From NCBI GenBank assembly GCA_003169695.1, contig PNAS01000021.1, forward strand, positions 49,130-113,129: DNA of 64,000 bases. Reading direction: 5' to 3'. Source of the DNA: Spartobacteria bacterium (GTDB lineage: Bacteria > Verrucomicrobiota > Verrucomicrobiia > Chthoniobacterales > UBA10450). A program made the position numbers and the translations under genes. This document shows positions 54,470-62,819 of this stretch, in pieces (position 1 is the first letter of the stretch; every line of letters starts with the position of its first letter). A model generated the notes under the pieces. The model searched no databases. It was not told where the DNA came from and was given only the letters and a program-made list of their open reading frames with translations.

Positions 54470-55315
54470 TTGACCGGAAAGGCAAAAGATCAAAAGCTCC
54501 CTGATCCAAGAAAGATCAAGGGCGTTGTGCTGGCTGAGCCTGGACGCGAAATCCGGCTTGCGGAGATCGATCCTGCGGAAACGGCGGGCCACTCGAAATC
54601 GGATTCAGCGAAGAAGATCAGGCGCCTGCGGGAAACGCTGGCCGAACTGCAGGAAGCGCTTTACGCCGAACATCAGCGCAGCGTGCTCATCGTCGTGCAG
54701 GGGATGGACACGGGAGGTAAGGATGGCGCGATCAAGAATCTTTGCCTGGGACTCGACCCCAATGGCGTCCAGTTGACGAATTTCAAGTATCCTACGGCCG
54801 AAGAAAGGGATCACGATTTTCTCTGGCGCGTCCACAAGGCGGCGCCGCGAAAAGGCGCCGTCGCGCTCTGGAACCGGTCGCATTACGAAGACGTGCTCGT
54901 TCCTTTGGTGCACGGCGAAATCACGAAGGAAACGTGGCGTGAGCGCTGCGCGGATATCAACGCGTTCGAGAAATTGTTGAGCGACAATGATGTGACAATG
55001 CTGAAGTTTTTTCTGCACATCTCGAAGGAAGAGCAAAAACGCCGGCTCGAAGCTCGACTGAAAGAGCCCCGCAAACTTTGGAAATTCAACCTGGCCGATT
55101 TGCAGGAGCGCCGGTTGTGGGATGACTACCAAATGGCTTACGACGATGTGATCAACAGCTGCGCGACCGCGCAAGCCCCATGGTGGATCGTACCGGCCGA
55201 TCGCAAATGGATGCGCAACCTCGTCATGCTCGAGACGGTCGTGGCCACGCTGGGAAAAATGAACCCGAAATATCCCACGGTTGAGTTTGATCCGAAGGAG
55301 ATAGCGATCGAGTAG
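54470..55315 (+). CDS. ppk2: Polyphosphate kinase 2 (PPK2 family)
   Basis: 281 residues from a TTG start at 54470. The PPK2 core is complete: Walker A IVVQGMDTGGKDGAIKNL (GMDTGGKDGA 78-87), PTAEERDHDFLWRVHKAAPR, ALWNRSHYEDVLVPLVHG (Walker B and lid) and FFLHISKEEQKRRLEARL. PPK2 makes NTPs from NDPs using polyphosphate or the reverse, and is cytoplasmic. It is divergent from SixA and converges with the DsbA gene. Confidence 0.95.
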   Translation: MTGKAKDQKLPDPRKIKGVVLAEPGREIRLAEIDPAETAGHSKSDSAKKIRRLRETLAELQEALYAEHQRSVLIVVQGMDTGGKDGAIKNLCLGLDPNGVQLTNFKYPTAEERDHDFLWRVHKAAPRKGAVALWNRSHYEDVLVPLVHGEITKETWRERCADINAFEKLLSDNDVTMLKFFLHISKEEQKRRLEARLKEPRKLWKFNLADLQERRLWDDYQMAYDDVINSCATAQAPWWIVPADRKWMRNLVMLETVVATLGKMNPKYPTVEFDPKEIAIE

Positions 55316-55350
55316 CTAGGTTTATCGCCCACGAATCGCTTCTTCTATTT

Positions 55351-56100
55351 TCACTGGGCAGGCGTTGGGCTCGGAGAACTGGGCGCCACAGCTTTTCCGC
55401 TGAGGTTGGCATCGATCACCGCGTGCAGCGCATCCACATTGAAGGAAGAAAAAGGGATCTGGACGCCATCGATAAATAAAATAGGTGTCCGGTCGACCCC
55501 GATTGAAGCGGCACGTTCCTGATCCGACTTGATACGTGCCCCTACCTGTTCAGTGTCCATGTCTTTTTTGAAGCGTTCGACATCGAGTCCAAGCGTTGCC
55601 GCATAGCCGGCGAAGATTCCTCGCACACCCGTTGCTGTCTCGTCTGGCGAGGCATTCGGCTCCGCGTTGGGTATGACTCGCATGGGACGGGGACTCTCTT
55701 TGCCCCATTGCATGGAATTCTGAAACAGCAAATCGTGCATCTCCCAAAAACGTCCTTGCAATCCAGCCGCTTCCGCGGCGCAGGCCGCGGTCAGCGCGTG
55801 TGCGTGCATGCCAAGCGGAAATTCGCGGAAGATGACGCGCACTCTAGTTCGATAGTCGTGTTCCACTTTCAGGAGCGTCGTGGCCAAAATGCCGCAAGGC
55901 GGACATTGAAAATCGCCGAACTCTTCCAGGGTCACGCGCGCTTTCGCGGACCCGCGGATGTGTGGTGGCTCTGCTCCGGGTTTGCCCGCCGCAATCTTGA
56001 TGGGCATGCTGGAATACTTCGAGCGGAAAAGAAGCAGTCCACTTCCGGCGGTGATCAATAAGACAGCGCCAATGATTGCAAAAGGGAGATAGCGTCGCAT
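55351..56100 (-). CDS. DsbA-like membrane-anchored thiol oxidoreductase (CPPC)
   Basis: 249 residues. A single N-terminal membrane helix (YLPFAIIGAVLLITAGSGLL) anchors a periplasmic thioredoxin-fold domain with FGDFQCPPCGI (CPPC at 66-69), helical insert (AACAAEAAGLQGRFWEMHDL), cis-Pro loop GVDRTPILFIDG and a Pro-rich tail. This is the DsbA/BdbD-like Thioredoxin_4 type that oxidises or isomerises disulfides. It is paralogous to the 56594 gene and lies 11 bp after the VKOR gene, which likely reoxidises it. Confidence 0.93.
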   Translation of the reverse strand: MRRYLPFAIIGAVLLITAGSGLLLFRSKYSSMPIKIAAGKPGAEPPHIRGSAKARVTLEEFGDFQCPPCGILATTLLKVEHDYRTRVRVIFREFPLGMHAHALTAACAAEAAGLQGRFWEMHDLLFQNSMQWGKESPRPMRVIPNAEPNASPDETATGVRGIFAGYAATLGLDVERFKKDMDTEQVGARIKSDQERAASIGVDRTPILFIDGVQIPFSSFNVDALHAVIDANLSGKAVAPSSPSPTPAQ

Positions 56101-56111
56101 GTCCTGGATTG

Positions 56112-56597
56112 TTACGATTCGACTAAGGGCGCCTGCTCGGTCGCGGTTCGATGCCTTCTTTTGCGGAAGCAGCCAACCGCGACAATAACGGAGAGAGATA
56201 AGGTCAAGGCCGCCGATAAGAGGCAGAAGTCACAGAAGGCGTGAAGAACAAAAGCCTGCACATAAAGCAGCCAGAGCGTAGTTGCGAGCATGCCTGCGAC
56301 CACGACTGTCAGAAAGGTCCGGGCGCGTGGGTAACCGAAAGCAGCAAGCGTTGCCAGGCTGAAAGCAACGAAGTATCCAAGAGCGCCGAACGCTCCGAGC
56401 GGAATCTTCCCCACGCTGGCGTACACGCTCGAGAGCACTTCCGAGCAGCCGGAGGATGCGATGCATGTAACATCCTCGCCGGTCAAATGCGTGACCGTGA
56501 GATAAATGGAATCGGCCAGTCCGCCTAACGATAACAAGGCGGCCAGGCTAAACAATCCCAGCTGGGGATGATCGTGGGCAGGCTGGGTGTTTTTCAT
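56112..56597 (-). CDS. VKOR-family membrane oxidoreductase
   Basis: 161 residues with four or five membrane helices. The periplasmic loop Cys45 and Cys51 (VTCIASSGCSEVLSS) and the active CxxC HAFCDFC (C122, C125) identify a vitamin K epoxide reductase homologue, which passes electrons from DsbA-like proteins to quinone. Start overlaps the upstream DsbA-like gene stop by four bases. Sandwiched between two DsbA-like genes. Confidence 0.93.
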   Translation of the reverse strand: MKNTQPAHDHPQLGLFSLAALLSLGGLADSIYLTVTHLTGEDVTCIASSGCSEVLSSVYASVGKIPLGAFGALGYFVAFSLATLAAFGYPRARTFLTVVVAGMLATTLWLLYVQAFVLHAFCDFCLLSAALTLSLSVIVAVGCFRKRRHRTATEQAPLVES

Positions 56598-57412
56598 TTT
56601 GGCTGTTCGGGCGTCGCAGTCTGGGTGTTCGGCGCCGTCTCTTCTTTCCCTTTTCCATTCAGCTCAGCGTCGATCGCAGCACGAAGGTCATCCAAAGTGC
56701 GGCGCGGAGCAGGAACCAAGCGGCCATTTAGATAGAGCGTCGGTGTCCGGTCGATACCGAGCGCATCGGCGCGTGCCCGATCGGACTCAACCCGCGCTTT
56801 GACCTCATCACTATCCATGTCCTTCTTGAAGCGTTCGACATCGAGCTTTAACCTTTCGGCATAACTGACGAAAACATCCCGCACTTCCGCCTCCAGGGCG
56901 AGGACGTTCGATTGGGATCTCAGCGAGGGATGCTCGTCTGGTCCGACCGTGTCTATCCCTTTCGTCCAGCGCGCCGAATTCTGGAATAACAAATCGTGCA
57001 TTTCCCAAAAGCGTCCCTGTAATCCAGCGGCTTCCGCGGCGCAGGCCGCAATTACGGCATGCTCGTGCTTGTGCAGTGGCTTATGGCGAAAGACAACGCG
57101 CAGCCGCTCCCCGTAATCCTCTTCCACCTTCGCGAGCGTAGGAAGCAATTCGGCGCATTGAAGGCATTGGAAATCGCCGAACTCTTCAATCGTCACGCGC
57201 GCATTCGCGCCGCCGCGGATGTGCGGCAACTTTGCGTCTGGCTCGGCTTGTGCCTCCTCCTGGGTAGTGGGAACAGTCGGAGCCGGAACCACGGGAACAA
57301 TCGGAGCAATCGGAGCGCTGGGGGGCTGCTTCAAGCGAAAAAGCATCAGACCGCTTCCGATCGCGACCAAGCACACAGCGCCGATGATCGCAAAAGGAAG
57401 ATAGCGTCGCAT
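56594..57412 (-). CDS. DsbA-like membrane-anchored protein with CLQC motif
   Basis: 272 residues and the first gene of the DsbA-VKOR-DsbA operon. The N-terminal MRRYLPFAIIGAV is nearly identical to that of its paralogue, then a Pro-rich linker (PSAPIAPIVPVVPAPTVPTT). Active site FGDFQCLQCAELL (CLQC at 83-86), insert AACAAEAAGLQGRFWEMHDL, and GIDRTPTLYLNGR (cis-Pro). CLQC in place of CPPC suggests a different redox potential, so the pair may have divided tasks. Confidence 0.93.
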   Translation of the reverse strand: MRRYLPFAIIGAVCLVAIGSGLMLFRLKQPPSAPIAPIVPVVPAPTVPTTQEEAQAEPDAKLPHIRGGANARVTIEEFGDFQCLQCAELLPTLAKVEEDYGERLRVVFRHKPLHKHEHAVIAACAAEAAGLQGRFWEMHDLLFQNSARWTKGIDTVGPDEHPSLRSQSNVLALEAEVRDVFVSYAERLKLDVERFKKDMDSDEVKARVESDRARADALGIDRTPTLYLNGRLVPAPRRTLDDLRAAIDAELNGKGKEETAPNTQTATPEQPK

Positions 57413-57573
57413 GTTATGAACCCGCGGCCGGGAGCGGAAAAACTAATCGGCGCTGAATTTGTTTCCACTCTTTTTGTCGAAAGCGCTGGAGCGGCGCCGA
57501 GGAGGGAGTCGAGAATGGTCCGCCACGCGCCAGGGCGAGCACGATCGCAGCGCAGTCGGGGACCATTCTTGGA

Positions 57574-58227
57574 CTACATCTTCCTTGGGTAAACACGTTT
57601 TACCAAGGGAGAGCGGGTAAGGCCCACCGGTGTAATAATCGGTCTCTCGAGCGGAACGACGCCCTGCTCCATGGATCGAATCAATCCTTCATACGGCTTC
57701 CAGTTGAGATCACCCAGGGCCTGCCACTCACCGAGTTTGACGCCATACGCATCCCGGTAGGCGTCATAAACGAGTTCGGAGCAATAGATTTCATCATCGC
57801 CGGGGGCGTAATGAAGGTCATAAGGCCGGCCCAGATAATGATTCAGTGCGGCATGGAGCGGCTCATCACCGCTTGGGAGAGCCAGGGTGGTTCTGTATGC
57901 CTCAAAATGGCCCTTCCGGCCGCGCATGATCCAGAGTGATAAAGGTGTCTTCCGCACCTTGCTGATGGCCTCGACAACCAGCCAGCGGTGCTGCTCGTAT
58001 ACAACCACTCCACAATGCGACCAGGGTGAGTTCGAGATTCCTTCTATGGCGTCGACCAAATCCATATGCGGCAGAGACTGAAAGACAATATCGCCGTCCT
58101 TGGGTCGGTATTCGGTAAGCTGCCACAGCGATAGGATGTTCCGATAGATCAACGCTCCGGCCAAAACAGCGATGATAGCTCCGCAGCGAAGCCAAGCCGC
58201 TCGTGACTTCGGTAGCAGGGTGATCAC
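57574..58227 (-). CDS. YiiX/C92-type permuted NlpC/P60 cysteine peptidase
   Basis: 217 residues. An N-terminal membrane helix (LRCGAIIAVLAGALIYRNIL) precedes a permuted papain-like domain: GDIVFQSLPHMDLVDAIEG, SPWSHCGVVVYE (His71), GRPYDLHYAPGDDEIYCSEL (Cys149). This is the YiiX/YebB-like C92 family, thought to hydrolyse amide or ester bonds in the periplasm. Substrate not known. Confidence 0.85.
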   Translation of the reverse strand: MITLLPKSRAAWLRCGAIIAVLAGALIYRNILSLWQLTEYRPKDGDIVFQSLPHMDLVDAIEGISNSPWSHCGVVVYEQHRWLVVEAISKVRKTPLSLWIMRGRKGHFEAYRTTLALPSGDEPLHAALNHYLGRPYDLHYAPGDDEIYCSELVYDAYRDAYGVKLGEWQALGDLNWKPYEGLIRSMEQGVVPLERPIITPVGLTRSPLVKRVYPRKM

Positions 58228-58307
58228 TTATGTAACCGGCACAAGGTCAGTTCCAACACCCTTGGAGCTGAGTCGTCCGGTCAGACGACGTAGACCTGGA
58301 ATTCTCA

Positions 58308-58514
58308 TTAAGGCGCCGCGCGCGAGAGCTTCCACATCCAAAGACTCAGGCCACCTAAAATCACCAACGCCAGCCCACTGGGCCAGAGTGGTACGTGATG
58401 CCCCGCCACTAGCACTTCGGGACGTATCACCAGGCGCAACAGTTGCGCCAGGCACATCAGCCCGAACATTACGCCGGCCACCCTCAACCCCAGAATCCGT
58501 GAGTTCATATTCAA
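58308..58514 (-). CDS. Small two-helix membrane protein
   Basis: 68 residues, two membrane helices (LRVAGVMFGLMCLAQLLRLV and WPSGLALVILGGLSLWMWKL) with a PEVLVAGHHVPLW loop. Similar small proteins are common in Verrucomicrobiota. No function known. An alternative start at the second ATG is two residues shorter. Confidence 0.7.
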   Translation of the reverse strand: MNMNSRILGLRVAGVMFGLMCLAQLLRLVIRPEVLVAGHHVPLWPSGLALVILGGLSLWMWKLSRAAP

Positions 58515-58560
58515 TTGCGAACTTCCAATCGAGGAAGAATGAGGAAGTTATGCGCAGCCG

Positions 58561-59130
58561 TTAACGGCCCAGGCGCGGAGCGCGCCCGCTCGATTCCTCG
58601 TAAGCCGCGCCGGCTGTGATATGGAATTTCTCATCCCCGACGCCGCTGAGGATATACGATTGCTTTTCTTCGTGGCCGAATTTGCCGCTCGATTTTCCGT
58701 AGAGAACGCCCATTTCTCCGCCGGAATAATCCCGATTCAACCGCAAGTTCACCACCCCGCTGGGCGAATCCGTGCCATACATCGGGGAGGCGTTGACTTT
58801 CTGCACTTCCACGGCGCTTAAGAACGCAACCGGAAACAGATCGAACGGCGTCATTCCTGGCCGGCCCAGTGCGTTCCAAATAGGGAAACGGTGTCCATCC
58901 AAAAGGGTCAGCGCCGGGAGGCCATGAATCAGAACTGAACTACAAAGCGTGCTGAAGATATCCGGTTGATAAAGGGTCAGAGCGGAAGCGGTGTCCACGG
59001 CGCCGGTGCGGCGCAACTGTTCGACCGTGATCGTTTCGTCGTCGGTTTGCTCGGGACGATTCGTCTGCGCGGCCAGGGGAAGGCAAAGACTGAGGAAGGC
59101 GAGAACGGCAGGAAGTGCGCGTTTGATCAT
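58561..59130 (-). CDS. Exported TonB-dependent receptor plug-like protein
   Basis: 189 residues from ATG 59130; the upstream frame overlaps the GPSL fragment and is not used. Signal peptide (LPAVLAFLSLCLPLAAQ), then a plug domain: TVEQLRRTGAVDTASALTLY, HGLPALTLLDGHRFPIWNAL, DLFPVAFLSAVEVQKVNASP and MYGTDSPSGVVNLRLNRDYS. The beta-barrel of a full receptor is missing; only about 45 residues follow. Either a truncated receptor or a stand-alone plug protein. Confidence 0.75.
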   Translation of the reverse strand: MIKRALPAVLAFLSLCLPLAAQTNRPEQTDDETITVEQLRRTGAVDTASALTLYQPDIFSTLCSSVLIHGLPALTLLDGHRFPIWNALGRPGMTPFDLFPVAFLSAVEVQKVNASPMYGTDSPSGVVNLRLNRDYSGGEMGVLYGKSSGKFGHEEKQSYILSGVGDEKFHITAGAAYEESSGRAPRLGR

Positions 59131-59195
59131 GAGAGAATTCACATCTGAAACATCGCGAGCGCCAGCAAAATCTTTACGGCGGGGTTGGCTGCAGC

Positions 59196-59614
59196 GACTA
59201 GTGGTCGAAGCGTACGATCTGGATCGCACGGTTGATTCGAAGCTGGGGAATATCTCGACGCGCGGGCTGGTGCAAACGGGCGACAACGTGTTGATCGCGG
59301 GAACGATCGTGCTTGGCCCGACATCGCAGAATGTGCTCGTGCGTGCGCTAGGTCCATCGTTGAACGTCTCTGGGAAACTGGCGGATCCAACGTTGGAGTT
59401 GCGGGATCAAAATGGCCGACTGATCAGGTCGAACGACAACTGGCGCACCGATCAGGAAGCGGAAATCATCGCAACAGGCATACCTCCGACTAACGATTTG
59501 GAATCGGCCATCGTGGCTACTCTGCCGGCCAACGGCGCATCCTACACCGCCATTGTCCGCGGCGTGAATGGCACGACGGGCGTGGCCGTCGTCGAGGTTT
59601 ACGCTCTGAATTAA
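59196..59614 (+). pseudogene. Orphan GPSL C-terminal domain
   Basis: [60 protein letters not shown] and the closing VAVVEVYALN correspond to the end of one domain copy plus one complete further copy, as in 48075-49994. The frame is open upstream but is antisense to the TonB plug gene, so the body of the gene is lost. Confidence 0.75.
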
Positions 59615-59681
59615 CTACCTCTCATCCCCTTGGGTGAAGCGAATCGGTAGCACCAGATCAGAATCTCGTTGGGGTCATAAG

Positions 59682-59749
59682 GTCTAACGAGAACAAGATC
59701 AGCCACCGCTGGCGAGGACGAGCGTGGCTTGCAAAACGTAGATCCCGGC
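59682..59749 (-). repeat. Partial attC-like site after the HAF-repeat gene
   Basis: GTCTAAC at 59682 with GAGAACAAGATCAGCCACCG and GCTGGCGAGGACGAGCGTGG gives the R' half of the minus-strand attC family. The half next to the gene stop is missing or decayed. It marks the left edge of the array. Confidence 0.6.
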
Positions 59750-60664
59750 CTAATCAGCCGGCGGCGTGATCACAGCAGCCAAAAAACCGTGGCGAACGCC
59801 GGCACCGTCAGTATAGCGGCCAGAGATGTGCCCGGCATTGTTGATGCCGTTAAAGGACGTTGCGACTGCGCCGGGATAATCAAAGGACACGAACGTGTTT
59901 GGTTTGTGGAGCAATAATCCATGTACCCCTCCAGTGCTGTCCGTGTGGTTTCCCACTATCGCATCGCCATTGTTGATTCCGTTTAATGCGGTTGCGGTCG
60001 AGCCAGGAAAGTCTATCGGAAACTTCAGCGCGCCGGCCGCGGTCCGGAAGAAACCATGAAGAACCAATCCGCTATCTGAATAGCTGCCCACTACTTCATT
60101 CTGAGCGTTGATGCCATCTCCATTGCTGTCGTGGGCTCCAGGAATGGCAATCACTATCGTGCTTCCACTAATGTTTATGAAGGCCTGATTGGGCTGCGCG
60201 ATGCTCCCAAACGTGCCGACAAAGTTGCCCGCAAGGTTTATTCCTACGAGGCTGGTCGAGACTGTAGGCCCAACGTCAAACTGTCTAAAGGCACCGCCCG
60301 ACAAGAAATAACCATGGAAACGGTTCTCGGCTACGTTAAAGAAGTCGCCGACGACAGTTCCAGGAGTATTGATACCCAGGCAGCGCGTAAAATTCCCGGT
60401 GTCTCCTGGCGCGACAATTGGAGGACTAAAAGTGCCATTGCCAGCGCGCACAAAACCGCGCGTCACACCAGCGGAATCGACGTAATTGCCCGCGATGTCG
60501 TCATGCTCGTTAATCCCGAACGCCGTTGTTGAATTTCCCGTACCGGGATAATCGAAAGTGGCCAGAATTTGAATGATCGGTTGCGCCTGAGCAAATGTAA
60601 TAACAGATGGCAGGACGAAAAAAACTGTTAAGACACAGATAAGTAAGGTTCTGGATTTGAACAT
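59750..60664 (-). CDS. Exported HAF-repeat beta protein
   Basis: 304 residues with a signal peptide (LLICVLTVFFVLPSVITFAQ). Six or seven repeats of the extracellular HAF type: AFGINEHDDIAGNYVDSAGV, TRCLGINTPGTVVGDFF, ALNGINNGDAIVGNHTDSTG, SFNGINNAGHISGRYTDGAG with the final VRHGFL. These form beta-propeller-like modules of unknown role. It lies between attC elements and is the first cassette of the right-hand array, with a 129-bp leader after the upstream site. Confidence 0.85.
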   Translation of the reverse strand: MFKSRTLLICVLTVFFVLPSVITFAQAQPIIQILATFDYPGTGNSTTAFGINEHDDIAGNYVDSAGVTRGFVRAGNGTFSPPIVAPGDTGNFTRCLGINTPGTVVGDFFNVAENRFHGYFLSGGAFRQFDVGPTVSTSLVGINLAGNFVGTFGSIAQPNQAFINISGSTIVIAIPGAHDSNGDGINAQNEVVGSYSDSGLVLHGFFRTAAGALKFPIDFPGSTATALNGINNGDAIVGNHTDSTGGVHGLLLHKPNTFVSFDYPGAVATSFNGINNAGHISGRYTDGAGVRHGFLAAVITPPAD

Positions 60665-60793
60665 ATGGTTGGTTGCTTAATCGAAGGTTGTACCGGTTCA
60701 CAGATTGGCATGTCAACTACAATTTTGTAACACCCCCGAATTTGAGACCAGCGCCACGGCTCTCACCCTGTAGCGGCGCCAGGAGTCGAAGGG

Positions 60794-60921
60794 GTTTAAC
60801 GAGAATAAGATCAGCTAGCGCTGGCGAGGGCGAGCATGGATTGCAACAAACGCGTTTTCATAAAGGAAAGCGAGGAATCAGAGCGGTCAGCCGGGCTGGC
60901 TGTTGCGGCGATCCGTTAGGC
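60794..60921 (-). repeat. attC site (128 bp)
   Basis: Ends GTTTAAC (60794-60800) and GTTAGGC (60915-60921), with GAGAATAAGATCAGCTAGCG and GCTGGCGAGGGCGAGCATGG inside. It follows the kelch gene at a distance of 110 bp. Confidence 0.8.
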
Positions 60922-61031
60922 TACGTTGCTTGAGAAAGCTCGCCTGCACCCGATTGGAAATGTGCGATGTGAGGAACCGCTCCTTGAGAAATGTGGCCTT
61001 CAGGTGGTCTATTTGGTTGAGCCTACTCGGG

Positions 61032-61913
61032 TTAGTCGGCCAGCTCCCAAGTATCTCTTAAATATTGATAGCTCGGCGCCTCCCCTACCGGCGCGACACC
61101 AAGAACGCCACCGCCAAAAAGAACCGCACGACCGCGAGCGCTATCGTAGGCCATGGGGGCTGACATGCGTGCGCTAGGGCCCATGTCCTGAATCTGAACC
61201 CAACGCACTCCGTTCCACTCCCATGTGTCGGTAAATCCAGCTCCTCCGAACATCAACGTCCGATTTCCACCACATGCCATGGCATGATCGCTGCGACCCG
61301 GCGGTCCGAACTCGGCGCGTTGGGACCACTGCTTGCCATCCCATTCCCATGTATCATTCGTAGGCACGGTCGTCTGTCCACCGAATAGTATCACTCGCTG
61401 TCGGACGCTGTCATAGGCCATGGCATGGCCGCCGCGCAGGCTTGGGCCGTCGTCGGATACCTGTTTCCACTCCGTGCCGTCCCATTCCCAGGTTTCGCCG
61501 GAGGTGATGCCGCCGAAGAGCACTGTCTGCTGGCGGGCGCCATCGTATGTCATGGCGTGGCGGAAGAATGGCCTCGGTCCGGTATCGGCGACCTGCGTCC
61601 AATCTGCTCCATCCCATGTCCACGTGTCGCTAAATCTTGTGCTACCCTGATTAGACTCGCCACCGAATATCACAGTGCGATCGCGTGCTCTGTCGTAAGC
61701 GATCGCGTGCCCGGAACGCGCGGCTGGTCCAGTGTCCGCCACTTCCGTCCAGTATTGGCCGTCCCACTCCCAAGTGTCACTGGAAATTAACGACGGAAAA
61801 TTAGTTCCGCCAAACAATACGACACGCCGTCGTGAATCGTGATAGACCATGGCGGCTCCAAGACGAGCGGCGGGGCCAGAATCATGCTTCTGTGTCCATA
61901 GCTTTCGAGTCAT
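61032..61913 (-). CDS. Kelch-repeat protein in a cassette
   Basis: 293 residues made of six kelch-type blades, each with DTWEWDG--W and RHAM-YD-AR--VLFGG parts, for example WTQKHDSGPAARLGAAMVYH, VVLFGGTNFPSLISSDTWEW and RTVIFGGESNQGSTRFSDTW. It should form a six-bladed beta-propeller that binds proteins or glycans. No signal peptide. It lies between two attC sites with a 68-bp leader, so it is a gene cassette. Confidence 0.9.
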   Translation of the reverse strand: MTRKLWTQKHDSGPAARLGAAMVYHDSRRRVVLFGGTNFPSLISSDTWEWDGQYWTEVADTGPAARSGHAIAYDRARDRTVIFGGESNQGSTRFSDTWTWDGADWTQVADTGPRPFFRHAMTYDGARQQTVLFGGITSGETWEWDGTEWKQVSDDGPSLRGGHAMAYDSVRQRVILFGGQTTVPTNDTWEWDGKQWSQRAEFGPPGRSDHAMACGGNRTLMFGGAGFTDTWEWNGVRWVQIQDMGPSARMSAPMAYDSARGRAVLFGGGVLGVAPVGEAPSYQYLRDTWELAD

Positions 61914-61981
61914 GTAATTTCCTTCTCCAGATGTTCGATGCTACCAGTATGCCCAATTTATCCTTCGTGTTGCTGTGTGCC

Positions 61982-62110
61982 GCATAGCGAGACACAAGCT
62001 CAGCCACGGCTCAGGGGAGCGCAAGTGGCTGCTCGAAAAAGCACACTAGCTAAGCTTGGCATGAGAAAAACAACGCCATCTGAACCGTTGGCTGCAGCGA
62101 CTGGTTAGGC
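61982..62110 (-). repeat. attC site (129 bp)
   Basis: The end near the VOC gene is GTTAGGC (62104-62110) after GGCTGCAGCGACTG. The far end reads GCATAGC (61982), a decayed RYYYAAC, followed by GAGACACAAGCTCAGCCACG. It lies 42 bp after the VOC stop. Confidence 0.7.
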
Positions 62111-62151
62111 GACCAGTCGAGCATGGCTCGGCTTTCCGGTTTCGACCGCAC

Positions 62152-62526
62152 TTATTCGAATAGGAGTTCACCGCCCCAGTCGGCTGGGTCGGAATCGAAG
62201 ATCGTCTCCGAAAGTGTCCACGCATGTCCCCATGGGTCGAGGAACGAGCATTGGCGTTCGCCATACATGTGATCCGCGGGTTCAGCGGGAACACGAGCAC
62301 CGGCTGCCTTGGCGCGCCCAAAGAGTTCGTCGATCGCCGTGACACGAAGTATGACGGAGTGCGCCGCGGGCCTCTGCTGTGTCGAAGGAGCGGCGTTAGC
62401 GTGTACGCCGGGTTTGGCGACGACGATGGCCCCGTTGCTGTGCAAGAGCTGACACCGAGTGTCGGAATTGCGGAGACGTTCGGTAAATGGCAGGGCCGTT
62501 GTGAGCCACTCGACTGCTTCGCGCAC
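62152..62526 (-). CDS. VOC-family (glyoxalase/PhnB-like) protein, start uncertain
   Basis: 124 residues from GTG 62526, but the homology starts earlier: the frame upstream gives TNTAVIPLLYYPDV without an ATG, and an out-of-frame ATG at about 62589 suggests a small indel. DVREAVEWLTTALPFTERL, GAIVVAKPGVHAN, HSVILRVTAIDELFGRAKAA and CSFLDPWGHAWTLSE are the betaalphabetabetabeta units of the vicinal-oxygen-chelate fold. Such small proteins include antibiotic-resistance and dioxygenase types and are frequent integron cassette cargo. It lies between two attC sites. Confidence 0.8.
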   Translation of the reverse strand: MREAVEWLTTALPFTERLRNSDTRCQLLHSNGAIVVAKPGVHANAAPSTQQRPAAHSVILRVTAIDELFGRAKAAGARVPAEPADHMYGERQCSFLDPWGHAWTLSETIFDSDPADWGGELLFE

Positions 62527-62619
62527 GTCGGGGTAGTACAGCAGGGGTATTACGGCGGTATTGGTGCGGAGCGGTTCTTCTTCAGCATGGAATCGGAGGT
62601 TATCAGTGCTTCCCTGGTC

Positions 62620-62744
62620 GTCTAACGAGACGGAGCTGAGCCACCGCTAGCGGGAACGAGCGTGGCAAACATCGAGGACTGCTTCATAAAATCAAAATGT
62701 GGACTTCACAACGGCCAGCGGTTGGCTCCAGCGATTGGTTAGGC
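62620..62744 (-). repeat. attC site (125 bp)
   Basis: Ends GTCTAAC (62620-62626) and GTTAGGC (62738-62744). GAGACGGAGCTGAGCCACCG and CTAGCGGGAACGAGCGTGG lie next to the first end, GGCCAGCGGTTGGCTCCAGC next to the second. It follows the MBL cassette gene by 75 bp. Confidence 0.85.
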
Positions 62745-62819
62745 GTTCGTTCCTACGCAGGTGGTACGGCGTGAGATCGGTGTATCACTGAGCGATGCTT
62801 CAGATGGATCATCGATACT

